Below are positions 51,993-61,805 of a DNA stretch of 64,000 nucleotides, one piece after another (position 1 is the stretch's first letter; every line of letters begins with the position of its first letter). Location of the stretch: positions 1 to 64,000 of the forward strand of contig JAFEAM010000017.1 in NCBI GenBank assembly GCA_018266395.1. Direction: 5' to 3'. Made by a program: the position numbers and the translations under genes. The DNA comes from Bacteroidota bacterium. GTDB lineage: Bacteria; Bacteroidota; Bacteroidia; Cytophagales; Cyclobacteriaceae. The notes beneath the pieces are model-generated. The model was not told the origin of the DNA and searched no databases. It worked only from the letters and a program-made list of their open reading frames with translations.

Positions 51993-54900
51993 ATGTCCTT
52001 ACCACCTAACCTTATCGTTGTTCGCGCGGCAGTGTATCGCTTCCGTCTTTGTTTTTATGTGATCACTTTGTGGATCGCTGCCTCCTGCACTAAACCTGCC
52101 GAAGACGATAGCGCCTATAGTGGTGTAAACTTCAGTGAGAATATTCGTACCACTCCTGCTCGATCAGCGGAGGAAGAAAGATTGGGTTTTAAGGTTCCGC
52201 CCGGATTCGAAGTGACGCTGTTCGCCAGCGAACCCGATATTCAGAAACCGATGAACCTGCAGTTCGATGCGAAGGGTCGGATGTGGGTAACACAATCCTT
52301 TGACTATCCTTTTCCAGCTGATCCACACAAGGGTACTGATCATATCACCATCCTGGAAGATACCGATCATGATGGCAAAGCAGACAAGTTCACAAACTTC
52401 ATTGATACGCTCAACATTCCGATTGGCTTGTATCCCATGGCGGATGGAGCCATTGCGTACAGTATCCCCAATGTTTACCGCTATACAGATCAGAATCTCG
52501 ATGGGAAGGCAGATGAGGTGAAGAAGATGTTCGGCCCCTTCGGTTATACCGACACGCACGGGATGGTCAGCAATTTTATCCGTGGTTATGATGGATGGAT
52601 TCACGCCTGTCATGGATTCACCAATGACTCAAGGATTGCAGGCTCGGACGGAGATTCCATTCACATGGTGTCCGGAAACACATTCCGTTTCAGGCTGGAC
52701 GGAAGCAGGGTAGAGCAAACCACCTTTGGTCAGGTCAATCCTTTTGGGTTAACGTATGACGACTATGGCTACATCTATTCCACCGACAGCCATAGCTCAC
52801 CATTGTATCAGCTCATTACAGGAGGAGACTATCCACATTTTGGAAAGTTGGAAATCATGGCCTTCGTGCCGGACATGAAACCGCTGGTGAACGAGGCCAC
52901 CGCACTTGCCGGAATCAGTTACTATGCAGACACTCAATTCCCATCTGAGTTTCAGAACAATCTTTTCATCGGGGATGTGGTCAACTCCAGGGTTCATCGT
53001 TATTCCTATGAAAATAGGGGTTCCTCACCAGTGGGTAAATCCGAGGATGATTTCATAAAGAGCAAAGATCCCTGGTTCAGACCCGTTAATATCAAGCTCG
53101 GACCAGACGGTGCCTTGTATGTAGCTGATTTCTACAATGCCATCATTGGCCATTATGAGGTTCCGCTTGCACATCCGCTTCGAGACAAATCGCGAGGAAG
53201 AATCTGGAGAATCAGTTATAAAGGGAATGCCCACCCGGTCGCAGACATTTCAGCTGCAAAGCCGGAGGAGTTGGTTGCCATGTTGAATCATGACAACCTT
53301 CCCGTTCGTCAGCATGCAGCGGACCAACTGGTGGAACGGATTGGGAATGATGCAGTGCCGCTCATCACTGCAATGCTTGATAATCCTGGATCCACAGCAC
53401 GTCAGGTGGTCCAGGGTCTGTGGATCCTTCAGCGGTTGCATGCGCTGAACCCTGATCAGCTCAGCAAAGCATCGGCAAGCAAAGAAGAGATGGTGCGCGT
53501 TCATGTGATGCGCATCCTTAAAGAAGAACCGACATCTCCTGCAGCAAAGGCCCTGGCACTCCAGGGAATGAAAGACTCAAGCCCACATGTTCAACGTGCA
53601 GCGGCAGAAGCCCTTGGACAATATCCTGAGCTTGAAACGGTCGTCACCATGTTGAAGATCTTGCATGACACCCCCGCCGCGGATACTCACCTGGTTTACA
53701 CATGCCGGATGGAGATCAGGAATATTCTCCGGCATGAAGATATTCTTAAGCAGGCACTGGCGGCAAAGTGGAGTGATGAGGAGATCAAATGGATTGAGGG
53801 AACATTAGTAGATGTATATTCTCCAACTGCGGGCACCTTTCTGGCCAATAATATAACAGATCACCCCTTGCCAGCGGCCAAGATGGGCCTTGCCTATCAG
53901 CAGATCGCGCGCTTCGCACCTGCATCACAGCTATCCAAACTGGTAACCGCTGTGCTTGATGACAAGAACAAAGATGTGGATGAAAGGGCTGCGATCTTCA
54001 AAGGAATCCGTCAAGGTCTTGCACAGCAGGGCGGGAAGGATTTACCAGGCTTTAAAGACTGGGCTTCAGGCATTGCCACGGATTTGTTAAAGAAGTATCC
54101 TGTCACTACCCCGCCCAATCCCAATGAAGACCTGGCGGACATTGTCCCCAACCTGCAGAAGCAGGCCTTCGATCTGGCTGGCGACTACAAAGTTGAATCG
54201 CTCGTCCCGGTCATCACCGGATTTGTGCGGGATCGTTCAGCACTGAGGACGGACGTAAGGGTCTCTGCTTTCAATGCGCTTTTGAAAATCCAGCCCGAGC
54301 CTTCAATTACCCTTGGAGGGAAAATTATCATGGATGATTCGGCGGCTATTGACTTCCGGAAAAAGGTGGCGTCAACCCTGAGCACCAATCCGGGTAAATC
54401 TGTCAATGCCGTCCTTGCACAGATTCGTAATGTTCCGCCTGATCTTGCGGTAGCTGTGGCGTCCACATTGGCTTCTACGAAAGAGGGTAAGGCCATTCTT
54501 TATAAGAAGGTGCGGGATGGTGATATTGCCAACAGGACTTTGCGTAATCCCCAGGTGCAGGACCGTCTGATGCTCAACATGACAGCTGCCGAGAAGAAAG
54601 AATTCGATGATCTTACTTCCAGGCTTAATACCGTGAGCGCAGAAAGGGATCAACTGATCGATGAACGCCTGAAAGCATTTCGGTCCACAAAATTGACGGC
54701 AGTACAGATCGATTCCGGTGCCGTCATCTTTGTCCAGAACTGCAGGGTGTGTCATACCAAGGTGAGCAAGGAGACCATTGGACCTCCATTAGCCGGAATA
54801 GGCAAACGAGGGGACCAGGCGATTGCTGAGAAAGTTCTTGATCCGAATCGCAACATTACCGAGGCATTTCGGAATTATACCATCAGGACGAAAGATGGGA

Positions 54901-55100
54901 AAGTATACAGCGGGGTATTCCGCCGCGAGGTGGGTGAAATTCAGGTCTATGCTGACCTAACTGGCCAGGAATTCCAGATTCCAACCAGGAACATTGCAGA
55001 GCGCAAAGCCTCTCCATTTACTGTCATGCCTGATACATTCGGCAGCACACTGACCCAGAAAGAGTTCAACTATCTATTGGCCCATTTGCTGGAATATTGA
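51993..55100 (+). CDS. PVC-type membrane-bound dehydrogenase with cytochrome c domain
   Basis: The 1035-residue lipoprotein starts at the ATG at 51993 (an upstream TTG is less likely); a lipobox IAASC follows the hydrophobic start. The N-terminal propeller (about 60-420: MNLQFDAKGRMWVTQSFDYP, GPDGALYVADFYNAIIGHYE) is the soluble-glucose-dehydrogenase-like domain, then HEAT-like repeats (about 425-800), then a c-type heme site C917-RVC-H921 and the HxxM-like end. Such proteins oxidise sugars in the periplasm and pass electrons to a cytochrome. It heads an operon with two propeller lipoproteins, one base before the next gene. Confidence 0.88.
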   Translation: MSLPPNLIVVRAAVYRFRLCFYVITLWIAASCTKPAEDDSAYSGVNFSENIRTTPARSAEEERLGFKVPPGFEVTLFASEPDIQKPMNLQFDAKGRMWVTQSFDYPFPADPHKGTDHITILEDTDHDGKADKFTNFIDTLNIPIGLYPMADGAIAYSIPNVYRYTDQNLDGKADEVKKMFGPFGYTDTHGMVSNFIRGYDGWIHACHGFTNDSRIAGSDGDSIHMVSGNTFRFRLDGSRVEQTTFGQVNPFGLTYDDYGYIYSTDSHSSPLYQLITGGDYPHFGKLEIMAFVPDMKPLVNEATALAGISYYADTQFPSEFQNNLFIGDVVNSRVHRYSYENRGSSPVGKSEDDFIKSKDPWFRPVNIKLGPDGALYVADFYNAIIGHYEVPLAHPLRDKSRGRIWRISYKGNAHPVADISAAKPEELVAMLNHDNLPVRQHAADQLVERIGNDAVPLITAMLDNPGSTARQVVQGLWILQRLHALNPDQLSKASASKEEMVRVHVMRILKEEPTSPAAKALALQGMKDSSPHVQRAAAEALGQYPELETVVTMLKILHDTPAADTHLVYTCRMEIRNILRHEDILKQALAAKWSDEEIKWIEGTLVDVYSPTAGTFLANNITDHPLPAAKMGLAYQQIARFAPASQLSKLVTAVLDDKNKDVDERAAIFKGIRQGLAQQGGKDLPGFKDWASGIATDLLKKYPVTTPPNPNEDLADIVPNLQKQAFDLAGDYKVESLVPVITGFVRDRSALRTDVRVSAFNALLKIQPEPSITLGGKIIMDDSAAIDFRKKVASTLSTNPGKSVNAVLAQIRNVPPDLAVAVASTLASTKEGKAILYKKVRDGDIANRTLRNPQVQDRLMLNMTAAEKKEFDDLTSRLNTVSAERDQLIDERLKAFRSTKLTAVQIDSGAVIFVQNCRVCHTKVSKETIGPPLAGIGKRGDQAIAEKVLDPNRNITEAFRNYTIRTKDGKVYSGVFRREVGEIQVYADLTGQEFQIPTRNIAERKASPFTVMPDTFGSTLTQKEFNYLLAHLLEY

Positions 55101-55101
55101 A

Positions 55102-56271
55102 GTGAGCAGAATCATCACTGTTGGGACTATGCTTTTGCTGTTGATTGCATTCTGCAGTTGCAGGAAGGAATCACCGTTCAGGAAAACGATAATCACTACC
55201 GATTTTGTTTCGGAAGCAGTTGCTACAGGAGATGTAAATCATGACGGTAAGAAAGATATTCTGGCCGGTACTTCCTGGTATGAAGCACCTGACTGGAAAA
55301 GACATGAGATAATGTCAGGGCCATATGCATTCAACCCTGATAAGGATTACAGCCATTCCTTTGCTTCTGCAGCGGCCGACGTTAACCATGACGGCTGGAT
55401 CGACTGGCTGAATGTTGATTTTCCGGGCACAACGGCATCGTGGTTTGAAAACCCGGGTCAGAGAACAGAGCCATGGAAGCAGCATGTCATTTTCCCAACT
55501 TTGAGCAATGAATCACCTGCCTTTGTTGATTTGGATGGTGACGGCAACCTGGACCTTGTGGGCGCAGATTCTGTGGCTCGTCAGATCATATGGATGAAAG
55601 GTCCTTCGGGTAACGAGATGGAATGGAAGAAGTTTGCAGTTAGTGACACGAATGCTCCTGGTACGGAAGTTTTTTCCCATGGTCTGGGCGTGGGAGACGT
55701 CAATCAGGATGGCAGGAAAGACATTCTGGTTACGAGAGGCTGGTGGGAAGGACCCCTTTCATACACTGACGTCAGCTGGAAATTTCACGCCGCAGATTTG
55801 GGAGATCCTTGCGCGCAGATGTACACCATGGATGTGAATGGCGATGGTTTACAGGATGTCATCAGTTCTTCGGCACACCTTTCGGGGATATGGTGGCATG
55901 AACAAATTCAGGGTGGAGAACCCGGTTGGGAAAACCATGTCCTCAGCTATGCTTTTTCAGAGTCGCACGCTCTGGCAATGGCAGACCTGAATGGAGACGG
56001 CTTTGCAGATATGATCACCGGCAAGCGCTCTTTGAAAAGGAATACGTGGAGGAAGAACCCAGGTACGCATGGCGCGCCTCTGCTTTTCTGGTTTGAATAC
56101 ACCACTTCAGAGCCTTACTGGACACCACATCAGATTGATGACGCATCTGGCGCAGGGCTCAATATTACCATTGACGACATGAACGGGGATGGTAAACCAG
56201 ACATTGTTATTGCTAACTTCAAGGGAGTTTTTCTTTTCGAAAACCACCTCACCGGACAAAAGAAACTTTAA
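55102..56271 (+). CDS. Seven-repeat VCBS/FG-GAP propeller lipoprotein
   Basis: The 389-residue protein starts at a GTG one base after the dehydrogenase stop and has a lipobox LIAFCSC. Seven DxNxDGxxD motifs (DVNHDGKKD, DVNHDGWID, DLDGDGNLD, DVNQDGRKD, DVNGDGLQD, DLNGDGFAD, DMNGDGKPD) predict a seven-bladed, calcium-binding propeller. It is probably a periplasmic or outer-membrane-facing accessory or binding protein of the heme dehydrogenase. The next gene is its diverged duplicate. Confidence 0.88.
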   Translation: MSRIITVGTMLLLLIAFCSCRKESPFRKTIITTDFVSEAVATGDVNHDGKKDILAGTSWYEAPDWKRHEIMSGPYAFNPDKDYSHSFASAAADVNHDGWIDWLNVDFPGTTASWFENPGQRTEPWKQHVIFPTLSNESPAFVDLDGDGNLDLVGADSVARQIIWMKGPSGNEMEWKKFAVSDTNAPGTEVFSHGLGVGDVNQDGRKDILVTRGWWEGPLSYTDVSWKFHAADLGDPCAQMYTMDVNGDGLQDVISSSAHLSGIWWHEQIQGGEPGWENHVLSYAFSESHALAMADLNGDGFADMITGKRSLKRNTWRKNPGTHGAPLLFWFEYTTSEPYWTPHQIDDASGAGLNITIDDMNGDGKPDIVIANFKGVFLFENHLTGQKKL

Positions 56272-56281
56272 TGACCATTTT

Positions 56282-57484
56282 ATGAAATCGATCAGACCAT
56301 CAGGCGCAATAATCATCCTACTATTGCTTTCTTCTCTGCCGTCCATTGCACAAGTGGCGGGGAAGGACCTTCGATTCAAGCGATATCATTTATGGGATGA
56401 GTTTTATACAGAGGCCGCAACTGTGGCAGACGTAAATAAGGATGGAAAGCTGGATATTATCGCAGGTGCCAGGTGGTTTGAAGCGCCGGAGTGGAAGGCA
56501 CACGATATATGGAAGCATAAGAAGTTTGACTACACCAAGGGATATGCAGACTCTTTCCTGAATTTTTCCACGGACGTAAATGAAGACAGCTGGCCGGACC
56601 TTATTTGCTTCGACTTTCCGGGTAAGGAAGTGTACTGGCTTGAGAACCCGCAAGGCGCAGATGTGCTCTGGAAGAGATATTTGATTGACTCTGTAGCATC
56701 AAATGAATCTCCTTTTATGGGAGACATCGACAACGATGGCAAACAAGATCTGGTGTTTGGTAATGAGAAAATAGGGCAGATGGCATGGTGGAATTATTCG
56801 GTAAAGAACAAAAAGGTAACATGGACCCGCCACCCGATCAGCGAGAAGGGTGCCAAAGGCGTGGGACTCTTTTCACACGGCCTGGGTTGGGGAGACATTA
56901 ACGGCGACGGGGTAAAAGATGTTATGATCCGGGGCGGCTGGTGGGAGGCCCCCAAAGACATGAAGGCCTCAACTCCCTGGCCGTTTCACGAGGCAGACCT
57001 GGGAGAATCTTGCGCCCAGATGGTCACCTATGACCTTGATGGTGACGGGGACAATGACGTGATCTCTTCTTCAGCACACGAATATGGCGTGTGGTGGTAC
57101 GAGCAGCAAAAAAATTCCTCCGGAAGCATTTCATTCATAACCCATACCATTGACAGCACTTTTTCTGAAAGCCACAGCCTGGTGCTCGAGGATATGAATA
57201 ACGATGGATTGCCTGACCTTGTGACAGGTAAGCGATTCTTTTCACATCAGGGCAGAGGACCTGGAGGTCTGGAGCCGGCAGTTATCTATTGGTTCGAACT
57301 GCTCAAGGATGGCAAGAACCGCCCGGTATGGGTTAAGCACCTGATTGATAATACCTCCGGCGTGGGGATACAATTTGAGGTTCGCGACATGAATAAGGAT
57401 GGTTTGAAGGACATCGTAATCGGAAACAAGAACGGTGTATTCTATTTCGAGGCGCTGGATGGCAGCAAGGTCAAAATGAAATAG
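56282..57484 (+). CDS. Second seven-repeat VCBS/FG-GAP propeller protein
   Basis: The 400-residue protein starts at the ATG at 56282, ten bases after the previous stop; the longer upstream frame is not needed. It has a signal peptide (MKSIRPSGAIIILLLLSSLPSIAQ) and no lipobox. Seven DxNxDG-type motifs (DVNKDGKLD, DVNEDSWPD, DIDNDGKQD, DINGDGVKD, DLDGDGDND, DMNNDGLPD, DMNKDGLKD) and FSHGLGWGD in the same order as in the upstream gene show tandem duplication. It closes the heme-dehydrogenase operon. Confidence 0.87.
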   Translation: MKSIRPSGAIIILLLLSSLPSIAQVAGKDLRFKRYHLWDEFYTEAATVADVNKDGKLDIIAGARWFEAPEWKAHDIWKHKKFDYTKGYADSFLNFSTDVNEDSWPDLICFDFPGKEVYWLENPQGADVLWKRYLIDSVASNESPFMGDIDNDGKQDLVFGNEKIGQMAWWNYSVKNKKVTWTRHPISEKGAKGVGLFSHGLGWGDINGDGVKDVMIRGGWWEAPKDMKASTPWPFHEADLGESCAQMVTYDLDGDGDNDVISSSAHEYGVWWYEQQKNSSGSISFITHTIDSTFSESHSLVLEDMNNDGLPDLVTGKRFFSHQGRGPGGLEPAVIYWFELLKDGKNRPVWVKHLIDNTSGVGIQFEVRDMNKDGLKDIVIGNKNGVFYFEALDGSKVKMK

Positions 57485-57504
57485 ATAAGAACCTTTCTGA
57501 ACAA

Positions 57505-57546
57505 AACGCTCACCGGGGCCACTAGGCGTTTTTTTATTACACCTTA
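57505..57546 (+). terminator. Terminator of the heme-dehydrogenase operon
   Basis: A hairpin with outer arms AACGC and GCGTT is followed by a long T run (TTTTTTT) just after the stop of the second propeller gene. Confidence 0.65.
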
Positions 57547-57594
57547 AATATTTTCCAATTAACGGCAACACATATACCTCCTATACCGTATCTT

Positions 57595-57613
57595 TACTTT
57601 GAAATACAAAGTA
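57595..57613. promoter_or_regulatory. TACTTTG/CAAAGTA palindrome upstream of the CreD operon
   Basis: Perfect 7-base arms TACTTTG and CAAAGTA surround AAATA, directly followed by CTTTCAAA and the ATG at 57622. The element overlaps TA-n-TTTG-like promoter sequence. An operator for the HTH protein encoded in the operon is the natural inference. Confidence 0.65.
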
Positions 57614-57621
57614 CTTTCAAA

Positions 57622-58209
57622 ATGAAGGAAATTCCTGAATATGAGAAGGACCTGGCCTCCATCCGGTCCATGATGGAGCGGTCTGTCAAATTCATCTCCC
57701 TCAGTGGCCTGGCAGGTGTGATGGCCGGCATCTACGCGCTGGCAGGCGCGGCATATGCCTACAAGGTGATCTGTTTAGATCTGATGGAAGCCAAGTATCC
57801 CCTATTGATTGATGCTTTGATTGTATTGGTACTGTCGTTGTCTACAGGATACCTTTTCAGCATGCGTAAGGCGAAGAGGGCAGGGGTACCGGTCTGGGGC
57901 CCTGCCAGCTGGATGATGCTTTATGATATCAGTTTTCCGCTGATCAGCGGTGGTGCTTTAATCCTCGTTATGGTATTTGAAGGCTATTATGGCCTTATAG
58001 CTCCATCAAGCTTGATCTTTTACGGGCTGGCGTTGATTGCGGGTGGAAGGCACACATTTGAGGTAATCCGGTATTTGGGCGTGAGCGAAATTGTACTGGG
58101 ACTGATCTGCGCTTTATATCCTGAGTACGGATTACTTGCCTGGGCAGCTGGATTCGGCGTGCTGCATATAATCTATGGTGCCATCATGCATTTTAGCTAC
58201 GATCGGTGA
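57622..58209 (+). CDS. Multi-pass membrane protein of the CreD operon
   Basis: The 195-residue protein has a short cytoplasmic start (MKEIPEYEKDLASIRSMMERSVKF) and about six hydrophobic segments (LSGLAGVMAGIYALAGAAYAY, LLIDALIVLVLSLSTGYLF, ISGGALILVMVFEGYYGLI and others). It is a recurrent Bacteroidota partner of the HTH and CreD genes. No biochemical role is known to me. It overlaps the next gene by GTGA. Confidence 0.7.
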   Translation: MKEIPEYEKDLASIRSMMERSVKFISLSGLAGVMAGIYALAGAAYAYKVICLDLMEAKYPLLIDALIVLVLSLSTGYLFSMRKAKRAGVPVWGPASWMMLYDISFPLISGGALILVMVFEGYYGLIAPSSLIFYGLALIAGGRHTFEVIRYLGVSEIVLGLICALYPEYGLLAWAAGFGVLHIIYGAIMHFSYDR

Positions 58210-58508
58210 AGAACCCTTTTGAACATCTGGATAAAATCCTGGAACACCGGGTTCGGCTGCAGATCATGTCCGTGCTGATCGCCAGTGAGTCCTGTGACTT
58301 CAATTCCCTGAAAGAGCTTTCCGGCGCAACAGATGGTAGTCTCGCTACCCATATGAAGGCGCTGGAGAAGGAAAAATATGTTTCGATCACCAAGTCGTTT
58401 GTTGATCGTAAACCCAATACCCGTTACAAAATCACAGATAGAGGCAGGAATGCCTTTCGTAAGCACCTGGATGCATTGGAAGCGCTGGTGCGCCAACAGA
58501 AGAAATAG
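58206..58508 (+). CDS. Winged-helix transcriptional regulator (HTH_34/MarR-like)
   Basis: The 100-residue protein starts at a GTG overlapping the upstream stop by four bases. It has the HTH_34 pattern: LDKILEHRVRLQIMSVLIASESCDFNSLKELSGATDGSLATHMKALEKEKYVSITKSFVDRKPNTRYKITDRGRNAF. It is probably a repressor acting on the TACTTTG palindrome upstream of the operon. It is followed by creD after 46 bases. Confidence 0.85.
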   Translation: MKNPFEHLDKILEHRVRLQIMSVLIASESCDFNSLKELSGATDGSLATHMKALEKEKYVSITKSFVDRKPNTRYKITDRGRNAFRKHLDALEALVRQQKK

Positions 58509-58554
58509 AATCTAGCTTAATTTTTTGACAGCAACTAACAATAAAACTCTTCCT

Positions 58555-59985
58555 ATGGAAACTTCAATCATTGACCGTTTCAACAAGTGGTTACAGGAGT
58601 CCGTCACCGTGAAGCTCATGTCAATCGGATTTCTTGTCCTGCTCCTTCTCATTCCCTCCACGTGGATACAGCATCTCATGCATGAGCGCCAGTCCAGGGC
58701 AGAAGATGTCGTTGATGAGATTTCCTCAAAATGGTCAGGACAACAGTCGCTCAGTGGTCCCGTGCTGGTAATTCCATATCATTACCGCGAGACGGTGATT
58801 GACAGAGACAAAAAGGGGGTTGAATATGTCAAGAGAAAAGCAAATTATTATTTGCTTCCTGAGAAGCTGGACGTTAAAGGTACAGTGAAGCCACAGGTAC
58901 TGCATCGCGGAATATTTGATGCGGCGGTGTATGAATCCCAAATTGAAATGTGGGCGGAATTTGCCAGGCCGGTAATTGATGCGGAAGGGATTAGCGAAAA
59001 GGATGTGCTATGGAATGAAGCACGCATGGTTTTTTCAGTCTCGGACCTCCGCGGCATCAGTGATAATCCCGTATTTCTTGTGGGGAATACGAATTTGGCT
59101 ACTGAACCTACAGGTGATATCGGTCTGGATATCCCCGTGAACAAATGGGAGGATAGTGAATCAGAGAGGGTTTCAGGCAATGGAGCAGGTTCGGTTTATC
59201 TTTCCAATGGAATTGTAGCGCGGCTGGGTTGGACTTCAGAAAAGGACTTCAACGGACATACTGAAATTACTTTGCCCCTGAAGGGAAGCCAGCAATTGGC
59301 TTTTATCCCCTCCGGAAAGACCACTGAAGTAAAGCTCTCCGGCCCTTGGTCCAGTCCCAGTTTTAACGGTGAATTTCTGCCGGCAGAACGGGAGATTTCA
59401 GACGAGGGTTTCTCTGCCCGATGGAAGGTGCTGCATTACAATCGCCCTTTTGCGCAGTCATGGAACACGGACCATCTGAAACTTGCAGGTGCGGACTTTG
59501 GAGTCAAACTACTGATTCCAGTGGACCAATACCAAAAAAGCATCCGCACTTCCAAGTATAGTGAACTGATTATCATTTTGACCTTTGCGGCATTGTTCCT
59601 GGTTGAAATTTCAAGGAAGATCCGCATTCATCCCTTCCAGTATATCCTGATAGGTGCGGCCCTCATAATCTATTATACACTGCTGATCAGTTTATCCGAA
59701 CAGGTGGGATACAATGCAGCCTACTGGGTTTCAACATTGGCAACTGTGGGTTTGGTGGGGGCCTACTCGCTTTCCTTTATGGAGGAAAGAAGGCTGACGG
59801 CGCTCCTGATCTCTCTCATGCTGGTCTTCTATGCCTTCATCTTTGTGATAATCCTCCAGCAGGATTTCTCACTGCTCCTCGGAAGTATCGGTTTGTTCAT
59901 CATTATCGGAGCCATGATGTACTTCTCGCGCACTATTAAATGGTATGATGAAGGCAGGGAACCACATGTCAAGATCGGCAACTGA
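58555..59985 (+). CDS. creD: CreD-like inner membrane protein
   Basis: From the ATG at 58555 the 476-residue protein shows the CreD pattern: an N-terminal helix (SVTVKLMSIGFLVLLLLIPSTWIQHLMHERQSR), a long periplasmic domain with GPVLVIPYHYRE, FDAAVYESQIEMWAEF, and five C-terminal helices from about 345 including YSELIIILTFAALFLVEISRKIRIHPFQYILIGAAL. CreD proteins are envelope-stress and colicin-tolerance linked in enterics; their function in Bacteroidota is less clear. It is third in the operon. Confidence 0.88.
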   Translation: METSIIDRFNKWLQESVTVKLMSIGFLVLLLLIPSTWIQHLMHERQSRAEDVVDEISSKWSGQQSLSGPVLVIPYHYRETVIDRDKKGVEYVKRKANYYLLPEKLDVKGTVKPQVLHRGIFDAAVYESQIEMWAEFARPVIDAEGISEKDVLWNEARMVFSVSDLRGISDNPVFLVGNTNLATEPTGDIGLDIPVNKWEDSESERVSGNGAGSVYLSNGIVARLGWTSEKDFNGHTEITLPLKGSQQLAFIPSGKTTEVKLSGPWSSPSFNGEFLPAEREISDEGFSARWKVLHYNRPFAQSWNTDHLKLAGADFGVKLLIPVDQYQKSIRTSKYSELIIILTFAALFLVEISRKIRIHPFQYILIGAALIIYYTLLISLSEQVGYNAAYWVSTLATVGLVGAYSLSFMEERRLTALLISLMLVFYAFIFVIILQQDFSLLLGSIGLFIIIGAMMYFSRTIKWYDEGREPHVKIGN

Positions 59986-59993
59986 TTAAAATG

Positions 59994-60033
59994 AACTGCG
60001 AACCTTATTCAAGGCCGAGTCAGGTTCGCAGTT
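59994..60033. terminator. Bidirectional terminator between creD and the P5CDH gene
   Basis: Perfect 12-base arms AACTGCGAACCT (59994-60005) and AGGTTCGCAGTT (60022-60033) form a strong hairpin between two convergent stop codons. On the minus strand a CATTTTAAT follows. Confidence 0.8.
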
Positions 60034-60065
60034 CCTATGTTATGTTCCGCCGCGGCGGGGTCAAA

Positions 60066-61691
60066 TCAATCCAGGAATGGATACCTGTAATCCCGTGGTG
60101 TGACGAATGTTTCTTTGATGGTTCGCATGCTTACCCATCGCATCAGGTTGGCTTTTGCTCCAGCCTTGTCGTTGGTGCCCGAACCCCTGGCACCTCCGAA
60201 GGGTTGTTGTCCCACCACAGCGCCGGTGGGCTTATCATTAATATAAAAGTTGCCGGCCGTGTTGACCAGCTTGCGCGCTGCCAGTTCGATGGCATAACGG
60301 TCTTGTGCAAGGATGGACCCGGTCAGTGCGTAGGGCGATGTCTTGTCAACAAGTTCAAGCGTCTCCTCAAAGTGTTCTGCATTGTAAACGTAGATCGTGA
60401 GTACCGGTCCAAAGATTTCTTCGCACATGGTTACAGAAGAAGGGTCTTTGGTCAAAATGATCGTCGGCTCAATGAAATATCCTTTTGTTTTGTCATACTT
60501 GCCACCGGCTACGATCTCATTCATAGGATTCTTTCGCGCCGTTTCGATGTATCCTGTTATGGAATTGAAAGCCTTCTCGTCAATGACGGCATTAATGAAG
60601 TTTGAGAATTCTTCAGGCCCACCCATCTTAAAACTATTCAGGTCCTCGACAAGATTCTTCTTTACCTCATCCCACAAATTCGAGGGAATATAGGCGCGGC
60701 TTGCTGCCGAACATTTTTGCCCCTGGTATTCAAATGCTCCTCTTGAGAGTGCAGTGGACACTTCTTTGGGATGCGCACTCTTGTGTGCGATCACATAGTC
60801 TTTGCCACCGGTCTCACCAACGATCCTGGGATATGAGCGGTAGGTTGCGATGTTCGCTCCGATGGTTTTCCACATCCCCTGGAAAACGCCTGTGCTGCCG
60901 GTGAATTGAATGCCGGCGAAATCCGGATGTTTGAAGATCACTTCGCCTGCATCGGGTCCGCTTACATATACAAGATTGATGACACCGTCGGGGAGACCTG
61001 CTTCCTTCAGTATCTGCATGAAGACATGTGCAGAGTAGATTTGCGTATTCGATGGCTTCCAGACGACCGTATTGCCCATCATGGCCATGCTGGTGGGCAG
61101 GTTGCCTCCGATGGCAGTGAAATTGAATGGCGTGAGCGCAAAAGTGAATCCCTCAAGAGGCCTGTATTCCATGCGATTCCAAACGCCTGGGCTGGACTCC
61201 GGCTGTTCGTGATAGATTTCGCTCATGAAGTGCACATTGAAACGGAGGAAGTCGATGAGTTCGCATGCGGAATCTATCTCGGCCTGAAATGCATTCTTCG
61301 ATTGACCCAGCATGGTGGCAACATTCATCCGGAAGCGCCATGGCCCGGCGAGAAGCTCTGCTGCTTTTAGAAAGATACTTGCCCGTTGCTCCCACGACAG
61401 GCCGGACCACATTTCCTTTGCGCCCAATGCTGCATTGATGGCCTGTTCAACATGCCCCTTATCACCCTGGTGATAGTAGCCAAGTATGTGCTTGTGATCG
61501 TGGGGAGGACTGATCGGCTTCTTGTTGCCGGATCTTACTTCCTCAGCCCCGATGTGCATGGGGATGTCTATGACTTTGCTTCGTGCTTCCTCTATCGCCT
61601 GCTTTAGCGCCGCCCTTTCCTTTGTTCCTGGTCCGTAGGTAAGTACCGTTTCATTTTTCGGATGCGGTACCTTATAAAAGCCTTTTGACAT
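60066..61691 (-). CDS. pruA: L-glutamate gamma-semialdehyde dehydrogenase (1-pyrroline-5-carboxylate dehydrogenase)
   Basis: The 541-residue aldehyde dehydrogenase has NAD-binding and catalytic motifs TPFNFTAIGGNLP (188-200), the general base E293 in VGETGGKDYVIAH, the nucleophile C327 in GQKCSAASR, and EEIFGPVLTIYVY. Length and motif details (FNFTAIGGNLPT) match the eukaryotic-type P5CDH also found in Bacteroidota. It oxidises glutamate semialdehyde, the product of proline and arginine degradation, to glutamate. It is monocistronic with a hairpin terminator. Confidence 0.92.
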   Translation of the reverse strand: MSKGFYKVPHPKNETVLTYGPGTKERAALKQAIEEARSKVIDIPMHIGAEEVRSGNKKPISPPHDHKHILGYYHQGDKGHVEQAINAALGAKEMWSGLSWEQRASIFLKAAELLAGPWRFRMNVATMLGQSKNAFQAEIDSACELIDFLRFNVHFMSEIYHEQPESSPGVWNRMEYRPLEGFTFALTPFNFTAIGGNLPTSMAMMGNTVVWKPSNTQIYSAHVFMQILKEAGLPDGVINLVYVSGPDAGEVIFKHPDFAGIQFTGSTGVFQGMWKTIGANIATYRSYPRIVGETGGKDYVIAHKSAHPKEVSTALSRGAFEYQGQKCSAASRAYIPSNLWDEVKKNLVEDLNSFKMGGPEEFSNFINAVIDEKAFNSITGYIETARKNPMNEIVAGGKYDKTKGYFIEPTIILTKDPSSVTMCEEIFGPVLTIYVYNAEHFEETLELVDKTSPYALTGSILAQDRYAIELAARKLVNTAGNFYINDKPTGAVVGQQPFGGARGSGTNDKAGAKANLMRWVSMRTIKETFVTPRDYRYPFLD

Positions 61692-61805
61692 GGTATTGTA
61701 TTAATTTGATTTATATAAATGCTCGTTTGGAGGCTGCAAAAATCGCCAAGTTTTCCTGCCCTTACAAGAAAGGGACAACTCTTTAGTAACGGCAACAGGA
61801 TAACA

